DNA of 64,000 bases, from the NCBI RefSeq assembly GCF_029784135.1, contig NC_073746.1, positions 142,480,556 through 142,544,555 of the forward strand, read 5' to 3'. Position 1 is the first letter of the stretch, and each line of letters opens with the position of its first letter. Of this stretch, positions 34,532 through 45,500 are shown piece after piece. This DNA is from Toxorhynchites rutilus septentrionalis. Taxonomy: Eukaryota > Arthropoda > Insecta > Diptera > Culicidae. The translations under genes and the position numbers were made by a program. The notes beneath the pieces are model-generated. The model worked only from the letters and a program-made list of their open reading frames with translations, had not been told where the DNA came from and made no database searches.

Positions 34532-34768
34532 ATGGGCCTGTTTGACAAGAAAACTATTCAAAATACAGGAGACCCACAAGTAAATATCCTAAACCACGTG
34601 GAACAACACACTTTATTCCACGAAACGCAAGAGTTATTATTATGGATTATACTTGCGATTTTATTAATATTTGCTTTCATTAAACTATACAAGAATTATA
34701 AGCAGTGTGTACGTAAAGAAGCACTGAAAGCTGCACAGTCGGCACAAACTATGGCATCAATTGCCTAA
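34532..34768 (+). CDS. Small predicted membrane protein upstream of gag
   Basis: A 78-codon frame. Residues 36-57 (LLLWIILAILLIFAFIKLY) form a clear hydrophobic segment, preceded by an amphipathic N-terminus and followed by a basic, Tyr-rich stretch, which suggests a single-pass protein with a cytoplasmic basic tail. I do not recognise a family. It is not a signal peptide plus mature protein: the hydrophobic stretch is in the middle. It lies in the leader, ahead of an 87-codon frame and gag. Whether it is translated is unknown; the open frame in a young element and the coherent membrane segment are the support. Confidence 0.5.
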   Translation: MGLFDKKTIQNTGDPQVNILNHVEQHTLFHETQELLLWIILAILLIFAFIKLYKNYKQCVRKEALKAAQSAQTMASIA

Positions 34769-34910
34769 AGCTTTAGACTATATATGAATGGCCGCTAATA
34801 GAATAACTTAATATACAAAAATTACAGCAAAGAAATAATATCATAAGAAAATAATATAACGAAAATTATATATTATTTTTTTTTACCTCTACTTCAAAAA
34901 TCTTATAAAA

Positions 34911-35174
34911 ATGATTAAAGACGATTTTGAAGATTTTCTGAAATTATTAGCCGATGTAAGCAAAGGAAAGGGCGAAGGAGCTTTCGCACCTGATATAGTA
35001 GTATTTGGAGAAAATACTAAACTCGAATCGTATGAAGAATTACTAGACAGAATAGATGAATTACCCGGATGTGATCCGATTACGTGGCTAAAACTTCCCG
35101 GCCAGAAAGAGAGAAGACGACAAAGATTGGCCGAAGCAAAAAGGAATAGAAGGCAAATGAAAAATAATCAATAA
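34911..35174 (+). CDS. Small charged protein upstream of gag
   Basis: An 87-codon frame with an acidic N-terminal two thirds (DDFEDFLKLLADV, ESYEELLDRIDELPG) and a strongly basic C-terminus (KERRRQRLAEAKRNRRQMKN). The pattern suggests a helical protein with an RNA-binding tail. No family is recognised. It lies 142 bp after the 78-codon frame and about 94 bp before gag. Small upstream frames are described in 412-like elements, but I cannot claim homology. Confidence 0.5.
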   Translation: MIKDDFEDFLKLLADVSKGKGEGAFAPDIVVFGENTKLESYEELLDRIDELPGCDPITWLKLPGQKERRRQRLAEAKRNRRQMKNNQ

Positions 35175-35267
35175 AATAATATATATATTTTTTCGCAAAT
35201 TTGTTCTTACCATTAGTCCGAAAAGATAAAATTCTGAGAATTTATGAATAAAAATGAGTCTTCCTAA

Positions 35268-36788
35268 ATGGAACAACTCAAAGAAATTGAATCATATCTG
35301 AAAAAGGGATATCAGAATTTGAACAAAAATAAAAACAGACCAAGAACTTTACATAATATTGAAGTCAAAAGGCAACAGTTACAAGAAAACTTAGCCAAAT
35401 ATCGAACAATACTAAAATCTTTCGAGTATAGACTTGGAGCTTCAGTCTGGAATGACGAAGTTGAAACTTATGGTGCACTGAAACAAATATATCAGAAGGC
35501 CATCAAAATTTTAGATGAATCAGAAGTAATACAAAGGGAATACGATAGTGAACCAGAGACACTTGGTAAATCAAGTGGTTTACTAAAACCCTATAAATTA
35601 AGCACTGACGATTCACTATTGAGAGTGAAAAGTGAAATTAATTTAAAACAAAGAAAAATTAAATTTAAAATATTGACAAAAATTTTAATTTGGTATATTA
35701 AAATACACAAAGTATCCAACATGGCTCTTAATATTAAAACAGCCGCTGAATTAGCAACGCTGATACCCACTTATGACGGAAACGCAAGTGGTGTTAAATC
35801 ATTTATAGACGCGGTGAACTTGGCAAAGACCATAGTTCCAATTGAAAGCAAAGCAGCCGCAATTCAAATTATACTAACAAAATTAACTGGAAAAGCGAGA
35901 AATTTATTCTCAATATCTCCAACGGATTATGACGAAATAGTCGCAAAAATCCAAACAAATTGCGAAGAGAAATCAAATTCAGACATAGCCTTAGCTAATC
36001 TGATGAATTTGAGACTCAAATCGACAAATGAAATCGAGAAATTCACTAAACAACTCGATGAATTGACAGATAAGCTCAAAGATACCTATATAAGAGAACA
36101 AATTCCCGACACAGTCGCAAGGAAAATGTCTCAAAAGGTAGCGATCAAAACACTTATCAAAGAAACACCCAACAGAGAGACCAAAATGATGCTGAAAATT
36201 GGCAAATTCGACAATTTACAAGAGGCCATCAACGTAATGGTAGAAAATGAAAAGGACAATACTGATTCAAACGCAGTCGTACTGCAGTCGATTAAGGCTA
36301 GACAACCAAATCATTATAACACAAACCGAAATTTCAATTACAGAAACCCTATGGTTTATGAAAGAAATAATCAAAGAAATTATTTCCATGGAAGATATCA
36401 AGCAAGATATCCAAATAACCTCAATAGAAACCTCAACCGACAATATCCCATTAACCATCAGTATCCTACTAATAGAAATTCAATCCAAAATTCCCGACAA
36501 CAACCAAATTTCAATCAAAATTTACAACAATACCCTTTTCAACGAAATTTCAATCAAAATCAAAACAGAAACGTTAACAGAAATTTCAATAGAAATAATG
36601 TACCAGCGAGAATGTACGTAGTAAATCAGCAAGACATTCCTCGACTGAATAATCATGCAAACAATAATGGATTTCACCCACAAAACGAATCAGATAATAC
36701 TTGCCAAGCTATGGTACCGTTCAACAACAATATTGCAAATAATGGGAACAATCAAGCAAATACCGATTATTTTTTAGCCAACCAGTAA
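35268..36788 (+). CDS. gypsy Gag polyprotein
   Basis: A 506-codon frame for the capsid/nucleocapsid protein that assembles the particle. Residues 1-150 are an N-terminal extension rich in Lys and Glu with coiled-coil character. From residue 152 (MALNIKTAAELATLIPTYDG) a Gag core typical of Ty3/gypsy elements begins: SFIDAVNLAKTIV, AAAIQIILTKLTGKARNLF, then helices up to about residue 340. The remainder is low-complexity, rich in Asn, Arg, Gln and Tyr, with no CCHC knuckle; the Arg/Asn tail probably binds RNA instead, as in other knuckle-less insect Gag proteins. Translation might also begin at the Met at residue 152. The next frame (protease) starts at 36821 in a different phase, so a frameshift or reinitiation would be required. 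Confidence 0.85.
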   Translation: MEQLKEIESYLKKGYQNLNKNKNRPRTLHNIEVKRQQLQENLAKYRTILKSFEYRLGASVWNDEVETYGALKQIYQKAIKILDESEVIQREYDSEPETLGKSSGLLKPYKLSTDDSLLRVKSEINLKQRKIKFKILTKILIWYIKIHKVSNMALNIKTAAELATLIPTYDGNASGVKSFIDAVNLAKTIVPIESKAAAIQIILTKLTGKARNLFSISPTDYDEIVAKIQTNCEEKSNSDIALANLMNLRLKSTNEIEKFTKQLDELTDKLKDTYIREQIPDTVARKMSQKVAIKTLIKETPNRETKMMLKIGKFDNLQEAINVMVENEKDNTDSNAVVLQSIKARQPNHYNTNRNFNYRNPMVYERNNQRNYFHGRYQARYPNNLNRNLNRQYPINHQYPTNRNSIQNSRQQPNFNQNLQQYPFQRNFNQNQNRNVNRNFNRNNVPARMYVVNQQDIPRLNNHANNNGFHPQNESDNTCQAMVPFNNNIANNGNNQANTDYFLANQ

Positions 36789-36820
36789 CAATTGCTAACA
36801 GATGTCGACTAACTGAACAA

Positions 36821-39800
36821 TTGTTACGGACAGGCATACCGATTTTGACATTAAATTTAAATGCATCAAATTTTATCCAAGTCAAAGTGCACATGACTGG
36901 AAATAAAATATGCAACTTGATCATTGACACCGGTGCAGATATTTCGTTGTTCAAAGCACGAAATATTCTCCCAAATCAACATGTAAATACTAACAATAAG
37001 ATTAAATTAACCGGCATTACGGAAAATAGTGTAGAAACATTAGGTTTAACAAATACATCTTTATGCTTTAATAATACATTAACTTTAAATCACGATTTTC
37101 ACCTAGTTACCGCAGACTTACCAATTACGGCTGATGGTATTCTAGGTCGAGATTTTTTAATAAATTATAAATGTTTAATAGATTATGAACATTGGCTACT
37201 TACATTTAATATAGCCAATATACAAATTTCAGTACCAATAGAAGACAACTTAAATGAAGGCTTCATGCTACCAAGTCGTAGTGAAGTTATCAGAAGGATA
37301 CCATATTTAAACATTAGAGAGGATATGGTAGTCCATTCAGAAGAAATTTACCCAGGAGTTTTCTGTGGTAACACTATAATTTCACCTTTAAAGCCTTATG
37401 TAAAATTTGTAAATACTACGAATAAACCTTTGTACATACATTATTCTAAATTTAAGCCTACATTAAGTATTTTAAACGATTATTCTATTCTTAATGTAAA
37501 TACCAAAAATATTAATAATAAGAGATCCGAAGAGATTTTTAAAAGCATAAACACGGACAAAATTCCTCCATATGCTAAAGGGTGACCGGAATAAATCGCC
37601 ACAGTAAACAACTGCAACAGAAACAACCGCTTAGAAAAAGTGTAGTAGGCTAGAAATATTTGGCGCGGGAAAAACATCATGTGCCTCACATTTCTATTAT
37701 AAATTTATTCTCTTGTTCTCGTTTTTCGAAATTTATTCTGAGGACAATGTAATGGGGACGAAGTCCCCATTTGGCGAGGATAAGGAATCGAGGCGGCCCA
37801 TGCCGCCAAGATGACGCAATCCGAGTCCACCGCCGACCCGCCGTCGGAAGCGGCGGTGTCTCGCACGCAAACCTGGGATCCACTGATTGCCCGGTTAGTT
37901 TGAAACATAGGATACGATCCTTTAGCAATGTCCGACCGAGCTCTAGCGAGCGTCGGACGGTATACGTCTGCCCGGGGCGTTACGTTTGCCTGGGGCGATA
38001 CGTTTGCCCGGTTAATTCTTGTTTTGAAATACAATACCGCGCCACAATATTTATAGCCTACTACACATTTTATAAGCGGTGGTTTCTGTTGCAGTCGTTT
38101 TCTGTGGCGATTTATTCCGGGAACCATGCTAAAGATAAATTTAAAAAATTAATTAATGATTATCAAGACATATTTTGTCTTCCAGAGGAGGATGTTACTC
38201 AAAACAATTTCTATTCACAGAACATTGTTCTAAGTGATAAAGTTCCTGTATATATTCCTAATTACAAGACGATTCATGCGCAACAAACCGAAATTAATCA
38301 ACAGGTAAACAAAATGTTAGAGAGTAATATAGTGGAACCTTCAGTTTCACCATACAACTCTCCTATACTTCTAGTACCGAAAAAATCCCAAAATAATGAC
38401 AAAAAATGGCGTTTAGTCGTTGATTTTAGACAACTAAATAAAAAAATTTTAGCAGACAAATTTCCTCTACCAAGAATTGACGATATTTTAGATCAACTTG
38501 GCAGAGCAAAATATTTTTCAACATTAGATCTCATGTCAGGTTTTCATCAAATACCTTTGGACAATGAGTCTAGAAAATTTACGGCATTTTCAACACAAAA
38601 CGGACATTATCAATATACAAGATTACCGTTTGGATTGAATATAAGTCCAAACAGTTTTCAACGTATGATGACAATTGCAATGGCTGGTTTAACCCCAGAA
38701 TTAGCTTTCATTTACATCGACGATATTATAGTCGTAGGATGTTCTGTAAACCATCATATTTCAAATCTAAATCAAGTTTTTGAAAGATTAAGATATTACA
38801 ATTTGAAGCTAAATGCGCAGAAATGCAAATTTTTTAGCACTGAAGTTACCTTTCTAGGTCATAAAATAACAGAATATGGCATGTTACCAGATGATTCCAA
38901 ATTTTCAACTATTCAAAATTATCCAGTTCCTAAAAATGCAGACGAAGTTAGAAGATTCGTTGCATTTTGTAATTATTATCGTAAATTCGTACCAAATTTT
39001 GCATTAATAGCAAATCCCCTTAATCAACTATTGAAGAAAAATTCACAATTTATATGGACCAATAGTTGTCAAAATGCATTCAACACCCTAAGAAATTCAT
39101 TAATGTCACCAAGATTATTACAATATCCAGATTTTACGAAGCAATTTATATTAACAACAGATGCTTCAGATATAGGTTGTGGAGCTGTATTGTCTCAACA
39201 AACACAACATGGAAATTTACCAATAGCTTTTGCAAGCAAAACTTTTACACCTGGTGAAAAGAATAAACCAGTGATTCTAAAAGAATTAACAGCCATACAT
39301 TGGGCTATTAATTACTTCAAACCTTACCTGTACGGTAGAAAATTTTTAGTACAAACGGATCATAGACCGTTAGTTTTCTTATTCGGTATGAAAAATCCAA
39401 CTTCAAAATTAACTAGAATGCGTCTTGATTTAGAAGAATATGACTTTACAATTGAATACATAGCAGGAAAATCAAATGTAGGAGCAGATGCTTTATCAAG
39501 AATAGTAACCTCCTCTGATGAATTAAAAAATTTAAATATATTAGGAGTAAGCACAAGAGCGATGACTCGTAATTCGAAAAATAATTCAAATATGAAAACA
39601 TCTGATAATCAAATTTCTGTACCACGAGAAACTGATCACTTCTCTACGTACATGACAAATAATCCATCAGAAACGAAGAAATTAATTAAACTCGAAACAC
39701 GCGTCGACAAATATGGAATGATATTTTATTTAAAGAAAAACAATAAAATTATTGCCCAAGTGCATCAACAAATTTTACATGGAAGTCAGACATTAGAATC

Positions 39801-41010
39801 TGCACTTCTGAAAATAGAAGGAACAATGATTAAAATGAACCAAAAGAAATTAGCGCTGTCGACAAAAGACGAAATATTTAAAATGATATCAATTGAAAAC
39901 TTTAAAATATTAGCGAATACTCAAGTGTATTCAATAGAAATTATTATTTACAATCCACCAATGTTTTTAACAAAAATAAAAGACATCCAAAAAGTATTGA
40001 ATGATTACCATAACACCCCTACAGGAGGTCACATTGGTCAACATAAGTTGTACCTTCAAATTAGAGAAGTGTATAATTGGAGCAATATGAAAAGATCGAT
40101 TGCAGAATTCATCAAGGCCTGTGAATTATGCAAACGAAACAAAGTCATAAAGCATACAAAAGAAAAACAAGTAGTTACTACAACACCAAATCACCCATTC
40201 GAAAGTATTTCAATAGATACAGTTGGACCATTACCAAAAAGTAACAACAACAATAGATATGTAGTTAGTATTCAATGCGAATTAACGAAATATGTCGTAT
40301 TAATTCCAGTACCTACTAAAGAAGCAAACGTAATTGCTAAAGCATTAGTAGACAATTTTATTTTAACTTACGGAACATTTTTAACTTTACGTTCTGATCA
40401 AGGAACTGAGTATAATAACGAAGTCTTTGAACAGATCTGTGAAATGCTTAAAATTGAACAAAAATTTAGTACAGCCTATCACCCTCAGACGATTGGTTCT
40501 TTGGAGAGAAATCACAGATGTTTAAATGAATACCTGAGATCTTTCGTTAACGAACATCAATCGGATTGGGATGAATGGTTAAAATTCTATGCTTTCAATT
40601 ATAACACAACCCCACATTCACACCATGAATTTACCCCTCATGAATTAATTTTTGGAACTAAAGCTAAATTACCACAAGAATTATTTGAAAAAGGAACTGA
40701 ACCAATATATAATTTTGAACAATATAGTAAAGAACTAAAATTTAAATTACAACGATCTAATGAAATAGCAAGAACCAAATTAATTGAGCAGAAAATTCAA
40801 AGAGCAAAAAACTCAGAAAATGTCATTAATCCAATTCATTTAACAGTAAACGACAAAGTTTATCTAAAAATAGAAAACAGAAGAAAACTTGATCCATTCT
40901 ATGACGGACCATATATAGTTCAAGAAATACTAGATACAAACTGCAGGATTCAGAACCCCAAAACAGAACATACACAGACAGTACACAAAAACAGATTGAT
41001 AAAAATATAA
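36821..41010 (+). pseudogene. gypsy pol, interrupted by a MITE
   Basis: The first segment (36821-37585) carries the aspartic protease motif IIDTGADISLF, and GILGRDFL. The second (from about 38134 to 41010) carries reverse transcriptase (VVDFRQLNKK, LDLMSGFHQIPL, catalytic YIDDII), RNase H (TTDASDIGCGAVL, TDHRPL), the integrase zinc region (H..H...CELCKRNK) and the integrase triad (SIDTVGPLP, RSDQGTEY, GSLERNH). The 545-bp MITE at 37581-38125 inserts a TGA five bases in; its 9-bp target duplication and phase are such that the two segments would be in one frame without it. The apparent ATG at 37771 lies in the MITE and is not a real start. No other stop or frameshift was seen, so this copy was functional until the MITE arrived. 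Confidence 0.9.
37581..38125. mobile_element. 545-bp MITE with 9-bp TSD inside pol
   Basis: Ends GGTGACCGGAATAAATCGCC (37581) and its complement GGCGATTTATTCCGGGAACC (to 38125) start arms that pair imperfectly for about 80 bp (both include AAACCACC/GGTGG-type and GTAGTAGGCTA words). The 9-bp target duplication ATGCTAAAG is perfect (37572-37580, 38126-38134). The centre is GC-rich (about 37750-37990) and non-coding. A 9-bp duplication points to a Mutator-like origin, but this is inferred from TSD length only. Confidence 0.85.
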
Positions 41011-41295
41011 AATCAAACAACATTCATTTTTAGAGAAGTTACTTCATTCGCAAAAACCAATTATATTACAATTATTTATAGAAATCTTTAGAAATATATC
41101 AAATTACCAATATTATACAAAACCACATACCATTGTTTACAATATACCAACAGCTTTGGAAAATAAAAGTTTAGAAACCTATAAAAAGTCTATAAAATAT
41201 TTGTAACATTGAGAGAAGCCAAGGAATAATTAATCCATAATCTGAATACTAAGAATGATTCCATTGCATTACATCATTCTCTTAAAGAGGGATGG
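41011..41295 (+). other. gypsy 3' untranslated region and polypurine tract
   Basis: There is no env-like frame. AAGAGGGATGG (41285-41295) abuts the 3' LTR and is the likely polypurine tract that primes plus-strand DNA. Confidence 0.65.
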
Positions 41296-41917
41296 TGTAG
41301 TATGATTTCAAACCCCGTTCCAAAGTCCATCTTAAAACTCCCAATATACAAATTATCCTTCTCCTCATAAGCAGTTGATTGTTTCAAAATAAATGACTCA
41401 TGCGTGGTCACTTCAATTTACGATTCCCACGAAACATTCCTCAAGCGCAACTGCATTATTTCGTTAATTGTTTTTCTCCCACATTCGTCCATGCCAACAT
41501 GCGCGGGCGATATGAATGCACCCTTACATCATGTCGCGCGCAGCTAAAGGCAATAAACCAGAAACCAAAACAAACCCAGTTCTATTCTGATTAAATACGC
41601 GACCGTACACAAAGTCGTCGTGACACTTTACGATTTCCCATGAAATCGATATGCGCGCTTATGAGCGCAGTAAGCAATTTTATTTCTTGACACCATTCAC
41701 ATCGAACACTGCATTCGATTGATTGGCTATTCCCCTTTGAAATCGACTTGGCTCCTCCCAATGAAACTCTCCACAAACTGTTGGCTAAGTTAGCTTAAGA
41801 CACATGTAACTAGCATTAAGACAGTTCTTGCATGACACTCGACGCGGATGCACGCGTGGAGTGACGAGAAATGAATAAAACCCTTTTTGAATAAAAGTAT
41901 AAAGCAAATATAAGACA
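41296..41917 (+). repeat. gypsy 3' LTR
   Basis: 622 bp, apparently identical to the 5' LTR at 32831-33452, followed by the target duplication ACAT and the resumption of BEL sequence. Confidence 0.93.
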
Positions 41918-41921
41918 ACAT

Positions 41922-42203
41922 TGATCCTTATAACCTAACAAAGTTTCAAATCACTTTATTATCTTCTTCGGCATTCGCCTGATCCCAATGGATGTCCCTT
42001 CAATGCTTGGTCCTTGGAAACTTCCTTCATATTGACTCTGGTACGAGTTATCTTCATTGACTGCAACTTTCGGATATTAGACAGCTTGTCCTCCTCAATG
42101 CTTAGTCCTAGGCTCTGGCACGAGCTTACTTCAGTTGGCTGCTCTTCTTTCGGATATTGGTGCTCTGGTAGCGAGCACTGATATCTTTTCCTTGGTGGTT
42201 AAC
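41922..42203 (-). other. BEL 3' non-coding region
   Basis: This 282-bp stretch lies between the gypsy insertion and the small BEL frame. It contains two diverged direct repeats of about 80 bp with CTTGGTCCTTGG/CTTAGTCCTAGG and TTTCGGATATT words. No gene. Confidence 0.5.
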
Positions 42204-42524
42204 TTAATTTGGTTGACCTCTGCGATTGTTGTCCATTGCTCTGGCTTCGAGCTCCGACATCCTCATGGGAATACTTGATAGGCGTACCTTCTTTAGGTTA
42301 CGGTACGCAAAAAGGATCAATATTATCGTGATTAATCCTGCAATTGACGATACTCCGATCCAGATATGGTGATGCTTGATTTTCGGAGAGTCGTTCATCT
42401 CCGTGTTCTCTTGTAGATTTTTATAAGGGTTGATGGACCATGGCGTGGTTGTTTTTACTGTTGTTTTGGCTTCTATTTCTAAGCTGACGTCGATATGGCT
42501 CCGAGGTTTAAAATATGTCAGCAT
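42204..42524 (-). CDS. Small single-pass membrane protein at the 3' end of BEL
   Basis: A 106-codon frame overlapping the end of the large BEL frame by 17 bases in another phase. Residues 53-72 (IWIGVSSIAGLITIILILFA) are a strong transmembrane segment, followed by a short basic tail (YRNLKKVR) and a C-terminal charged region. The arrangement (ectodomain of about 50 residues, TM, cytoplasmic tail) resembles the C-terminal end of an envelope-like protein, but no other envelope feature is present, so a remnant and a novel small protein are both possible. Expression would need reinitiation, frameshifting or splicing. Confidence 0.5.
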   Translation of the reverse strand: MLTYFKPRSHIDVSLEIEAKTTVKTTTPWSINPYKNLQENTEMNDSPKIKHHHIWIGVSSIAGLITIILILFAYRNLKKVRLSSIPMRMSELEARAMDNNRRGQPN

Positions 42525-45500
42525 TCTTTTGCTGTTTCCGTTTTGTGGTTTTAGGGATATTCGCCTTGCTTGTCGATGATAAAACTGCCGTTGTTGGATT
42601 TACTTCTCTTCTGTTTATTTTCACCACGTTACTTATTGGCTTCTGTTGTATACCTCTCGGAGTGTCTATCTCTACCTGACGTAGTTGGTTATTTGTTGTA
42701 GCAATTACTTTCCCTTTTAGCCATTTGCCTGGAGGGGCTTCGTCGTCTGGGGTTAAGACGAAGTCGTTGATGTTTATCGGATCGGCCTTTCGTGTGAGCT
42801 TGTCACGCTTTACCAGGGTAAGCAAATATTTATTTTTCCACTGGTACCAAAACATGTCGAAAAGATGTTGAATTTCCCTTCGGTGTTTTATTTCACTATC
42901 GTTGAATGTTGGGTAGTCTCCCGCGTGACCTAGCAAACGGTGAAATGGTGTTAATATTTCAGCTTCCATTCGGGAGATGGGTATTTGTGTCAATGGTCGA
43001 GAGTTAATTATATACTCTGCCCTTGATAATGCGGCTTGAGCACTTAATGCTGACATTCTTTGCTTAAATACTTTTGCTAGCGATGATTTAATTATCTCGC
43101 CTAGCTCTCCATATTCTAATGATGTGGACGCATTAGTTTGCCAGAATAACTCTTTTCTTCTGGCTTCCCCATTCTTCATTCTTCCGTCGATCTCCGTCAA
43201 CATTGTTCGTAATGCTTGTTCTGAATCGGTGAACGCCGTTTCATTGGAACTTTGAAGACTAAAGAGCCTCCCTCCTTGTTGATGAATCTTATCTAGGATA
43301 GCCATGAAGGTATTGAAATTGAAGCTTGCGGCCATCTTGAGTTGAACAGCCGCGGTTTTGACGCAAAAAATTATTGCACACCATCTTTTTTCAGTTCTTC
43401 CTTCTTCCGTTACTTCGAACGGTCCAAAATAGAAAATCTCGCATTTAGCGAACGGATGAAGCTGATGATCGTTGTTAATTGGTGTCGCAGTTTCTTGCAG
43501 ATCTCGTTGTACGTTAATCAGTATAGATTTGATATTTGGAATCCAATATGTTTTTTGTAATTCCCTTATGGTGGCCTTTTCGTCGTGCTGAAGATGCTTG
43601 TACATTGCCTTTACTATTTTAAGTACGAGTTGGTGTTTTTGGGGCAGTATTATCGGATTTTTATTATCCTTACTCCTGCTTCTTATTATTCCGGCTTCAT
43701 CTAGAAAAGGTTTGTAACTGGATAGAATTCCTGTCTTTATAATCTCTGCCTTACGGAGTACTTCCAACTCCGTCGAGAAGGATGTTGATTGAATCTTCTT
43801 ATATAATTCGGTTTCAGCTTGTGGATGACTTTGTACTTGCAATGCCGAACAGGAGCTGAGAATTTTCCATGAATCCATTTCTTCATTTGTCTCCGCAATT
43901 GTTTGTGTCGGTACGGTGTCCTCTTGATGGATCATGATGTGTCCGCAGTCCTCTGATGTTGAAATGTTTCCGAACATAAACCAGCCTAGTTTGGTACGAA
44001 TGGCGATTGGTTCGTCTTCTTTTCTCATTCGCCTCTCGAATGGAACTAAAAGGTGACTATGACTTAACCCTATCAATATGGTGGGGCGTACATCTGTATA
44101 GCTTGTTAAGGGTAGGCTTTCCAGGTATGGGTATCTTTTCTCCATTGTCTCTTTTATAAATGTTTGTTTGGGTAGTTGAAGATTTTTTATGGTTCTTACT
44201 CCCTTCAATACATATTCTCTTTGATTGACGCCGCTGATTCGTACCTGGACTCTACGGCTATTTTCCTCGTCCCTGGTTACGTTCTGCGTCCACTTAAGCT
44301 TTAATGGATCAACCCTTCCGTTGAGCTCTAGCTTGTTCGCTGTCTCCTCGTCTATGAGCGAGAGCGATGACCCTGCATCCAGAAATGCGAAAGTCTCTAT
44401 TATTTTTTCTCCGTTTCTTAACTTAACGGGAACTATTTGATAGAGTACACTTGTCCTTGTAAGTTGCTGATGACTGTGTACTTCTCCATCTATTTGATTG
44501 CTTGGGCTATCTTGCCCTTCCGATTGATTTGTATCATTTGTATTTCTCTCTTGAGATTTATGAATTAATGGATGATGTTTATAGTTACATCCATTAACTC
44601 CGCATCGTTTTGCTCTTTTGCAATCTCGCATCACGTGATTTGTGAATGCAAGGCAGCTCAAGCATACCTTTGCCTTAAAGGCTAATTCATTTCGCTTTTC
44701 AGGCTTCATAGCCTTAAATCTGGTGCATTCGAGGAGTTTGTGGTTTCCCCGACATGCTTCACAATTGCGTTTTATTATTGTCGATCTATTTTCCTGATGC
44801 GTATTTACGTTAAATCGACGCTCAGGCCTCGTGTCTCGCGGCTGCGATCTGTTAATTTCTCGCGGCTGCGGTCTGCTTGTTTCTCGCGGCTGCGGCCTGC
44901 TGGTGCCATTCAGCAGTCTATTGGTTCTCGAATGAGGCTTCAGCCACTCATTGAGATCAGCTAAAGTCTTTGCCCCGTCGTACATTTCTTCAGTCCACTT
45001 CACCTGTAGACCGTAGGGCATTTTCCTTATGATCTCTTCCACCAATCGGTGGTCAATCAGGAATTCTTCTCTATCCATAAGAGAAACATTACAGACGAGA
45101 TTATCCAGTGCTTCGGATATCTCGGTAATCAAATTCCGACTCTCCCTTTTGATATTGGTGAGTTCGGCTAGTAGTTCTTTATAGACTAGTTCGGGTCTTC
45201 CGAAATTATCTTCTAGTCTATCAATTATTTGGTCCATATTATTTGGATCCATCATTAACTGTCGGACGCTCCTCTCTGCGTTCCCGTACAGCACTGTTTG
45301 CAGGCGATTCAAATTTTCAAGCCTGTTAAATTGACCTTGTTTTGTGGTCTCATCAAAGGCTTTTTTAAATTTCGGCCATTCTCTTGCCGCACCTCCAAAT
45401 CTTGGCAAGCTCATCAATGCCTGCCGCTTCAGATAGACAGTCCATTCTGGCTCTGCCTCCTGATCTTGACCTTCGTTACTTTCATTCATTTTTGGAATCT

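Larger units (their letters stand above)
32831..41917 (+). mobile_element. mdg1-like Ty3/gypsy LTR retrotransposon
   Basis: LTRs of 622 bp (32831-33452 and 41296-41917) start TGTAGT and end AGACA, and look identical. A 4-bp target duplication ACAT flanks them (32827-32830, 41918-41921). A tRNA-Arg-type primer-binding site follows the 5' LTR, a purine tract AAGAGGGATGG precedes the 3' LTR, and protease, RT, RNase H and integrase follow gag in Ty3/gypsy order. No env frame exists between 41010 and 41296. The only major lesion seen is a MITE in pol. Confidence 0.93.

Noticed and set aside
37771..38133. N-terminal 121 codons of the 37771-41010 frame as a pol start
   Set aside because: This part lies within the MITE and is fused to pol by chance; the true upstream pol sequence ends at 37580.
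41011..41295. Envelope gene of the gypsy element
   Set aside because: Only 285 bp lie between integrase and the 3' LTR, with no frame of useful length.
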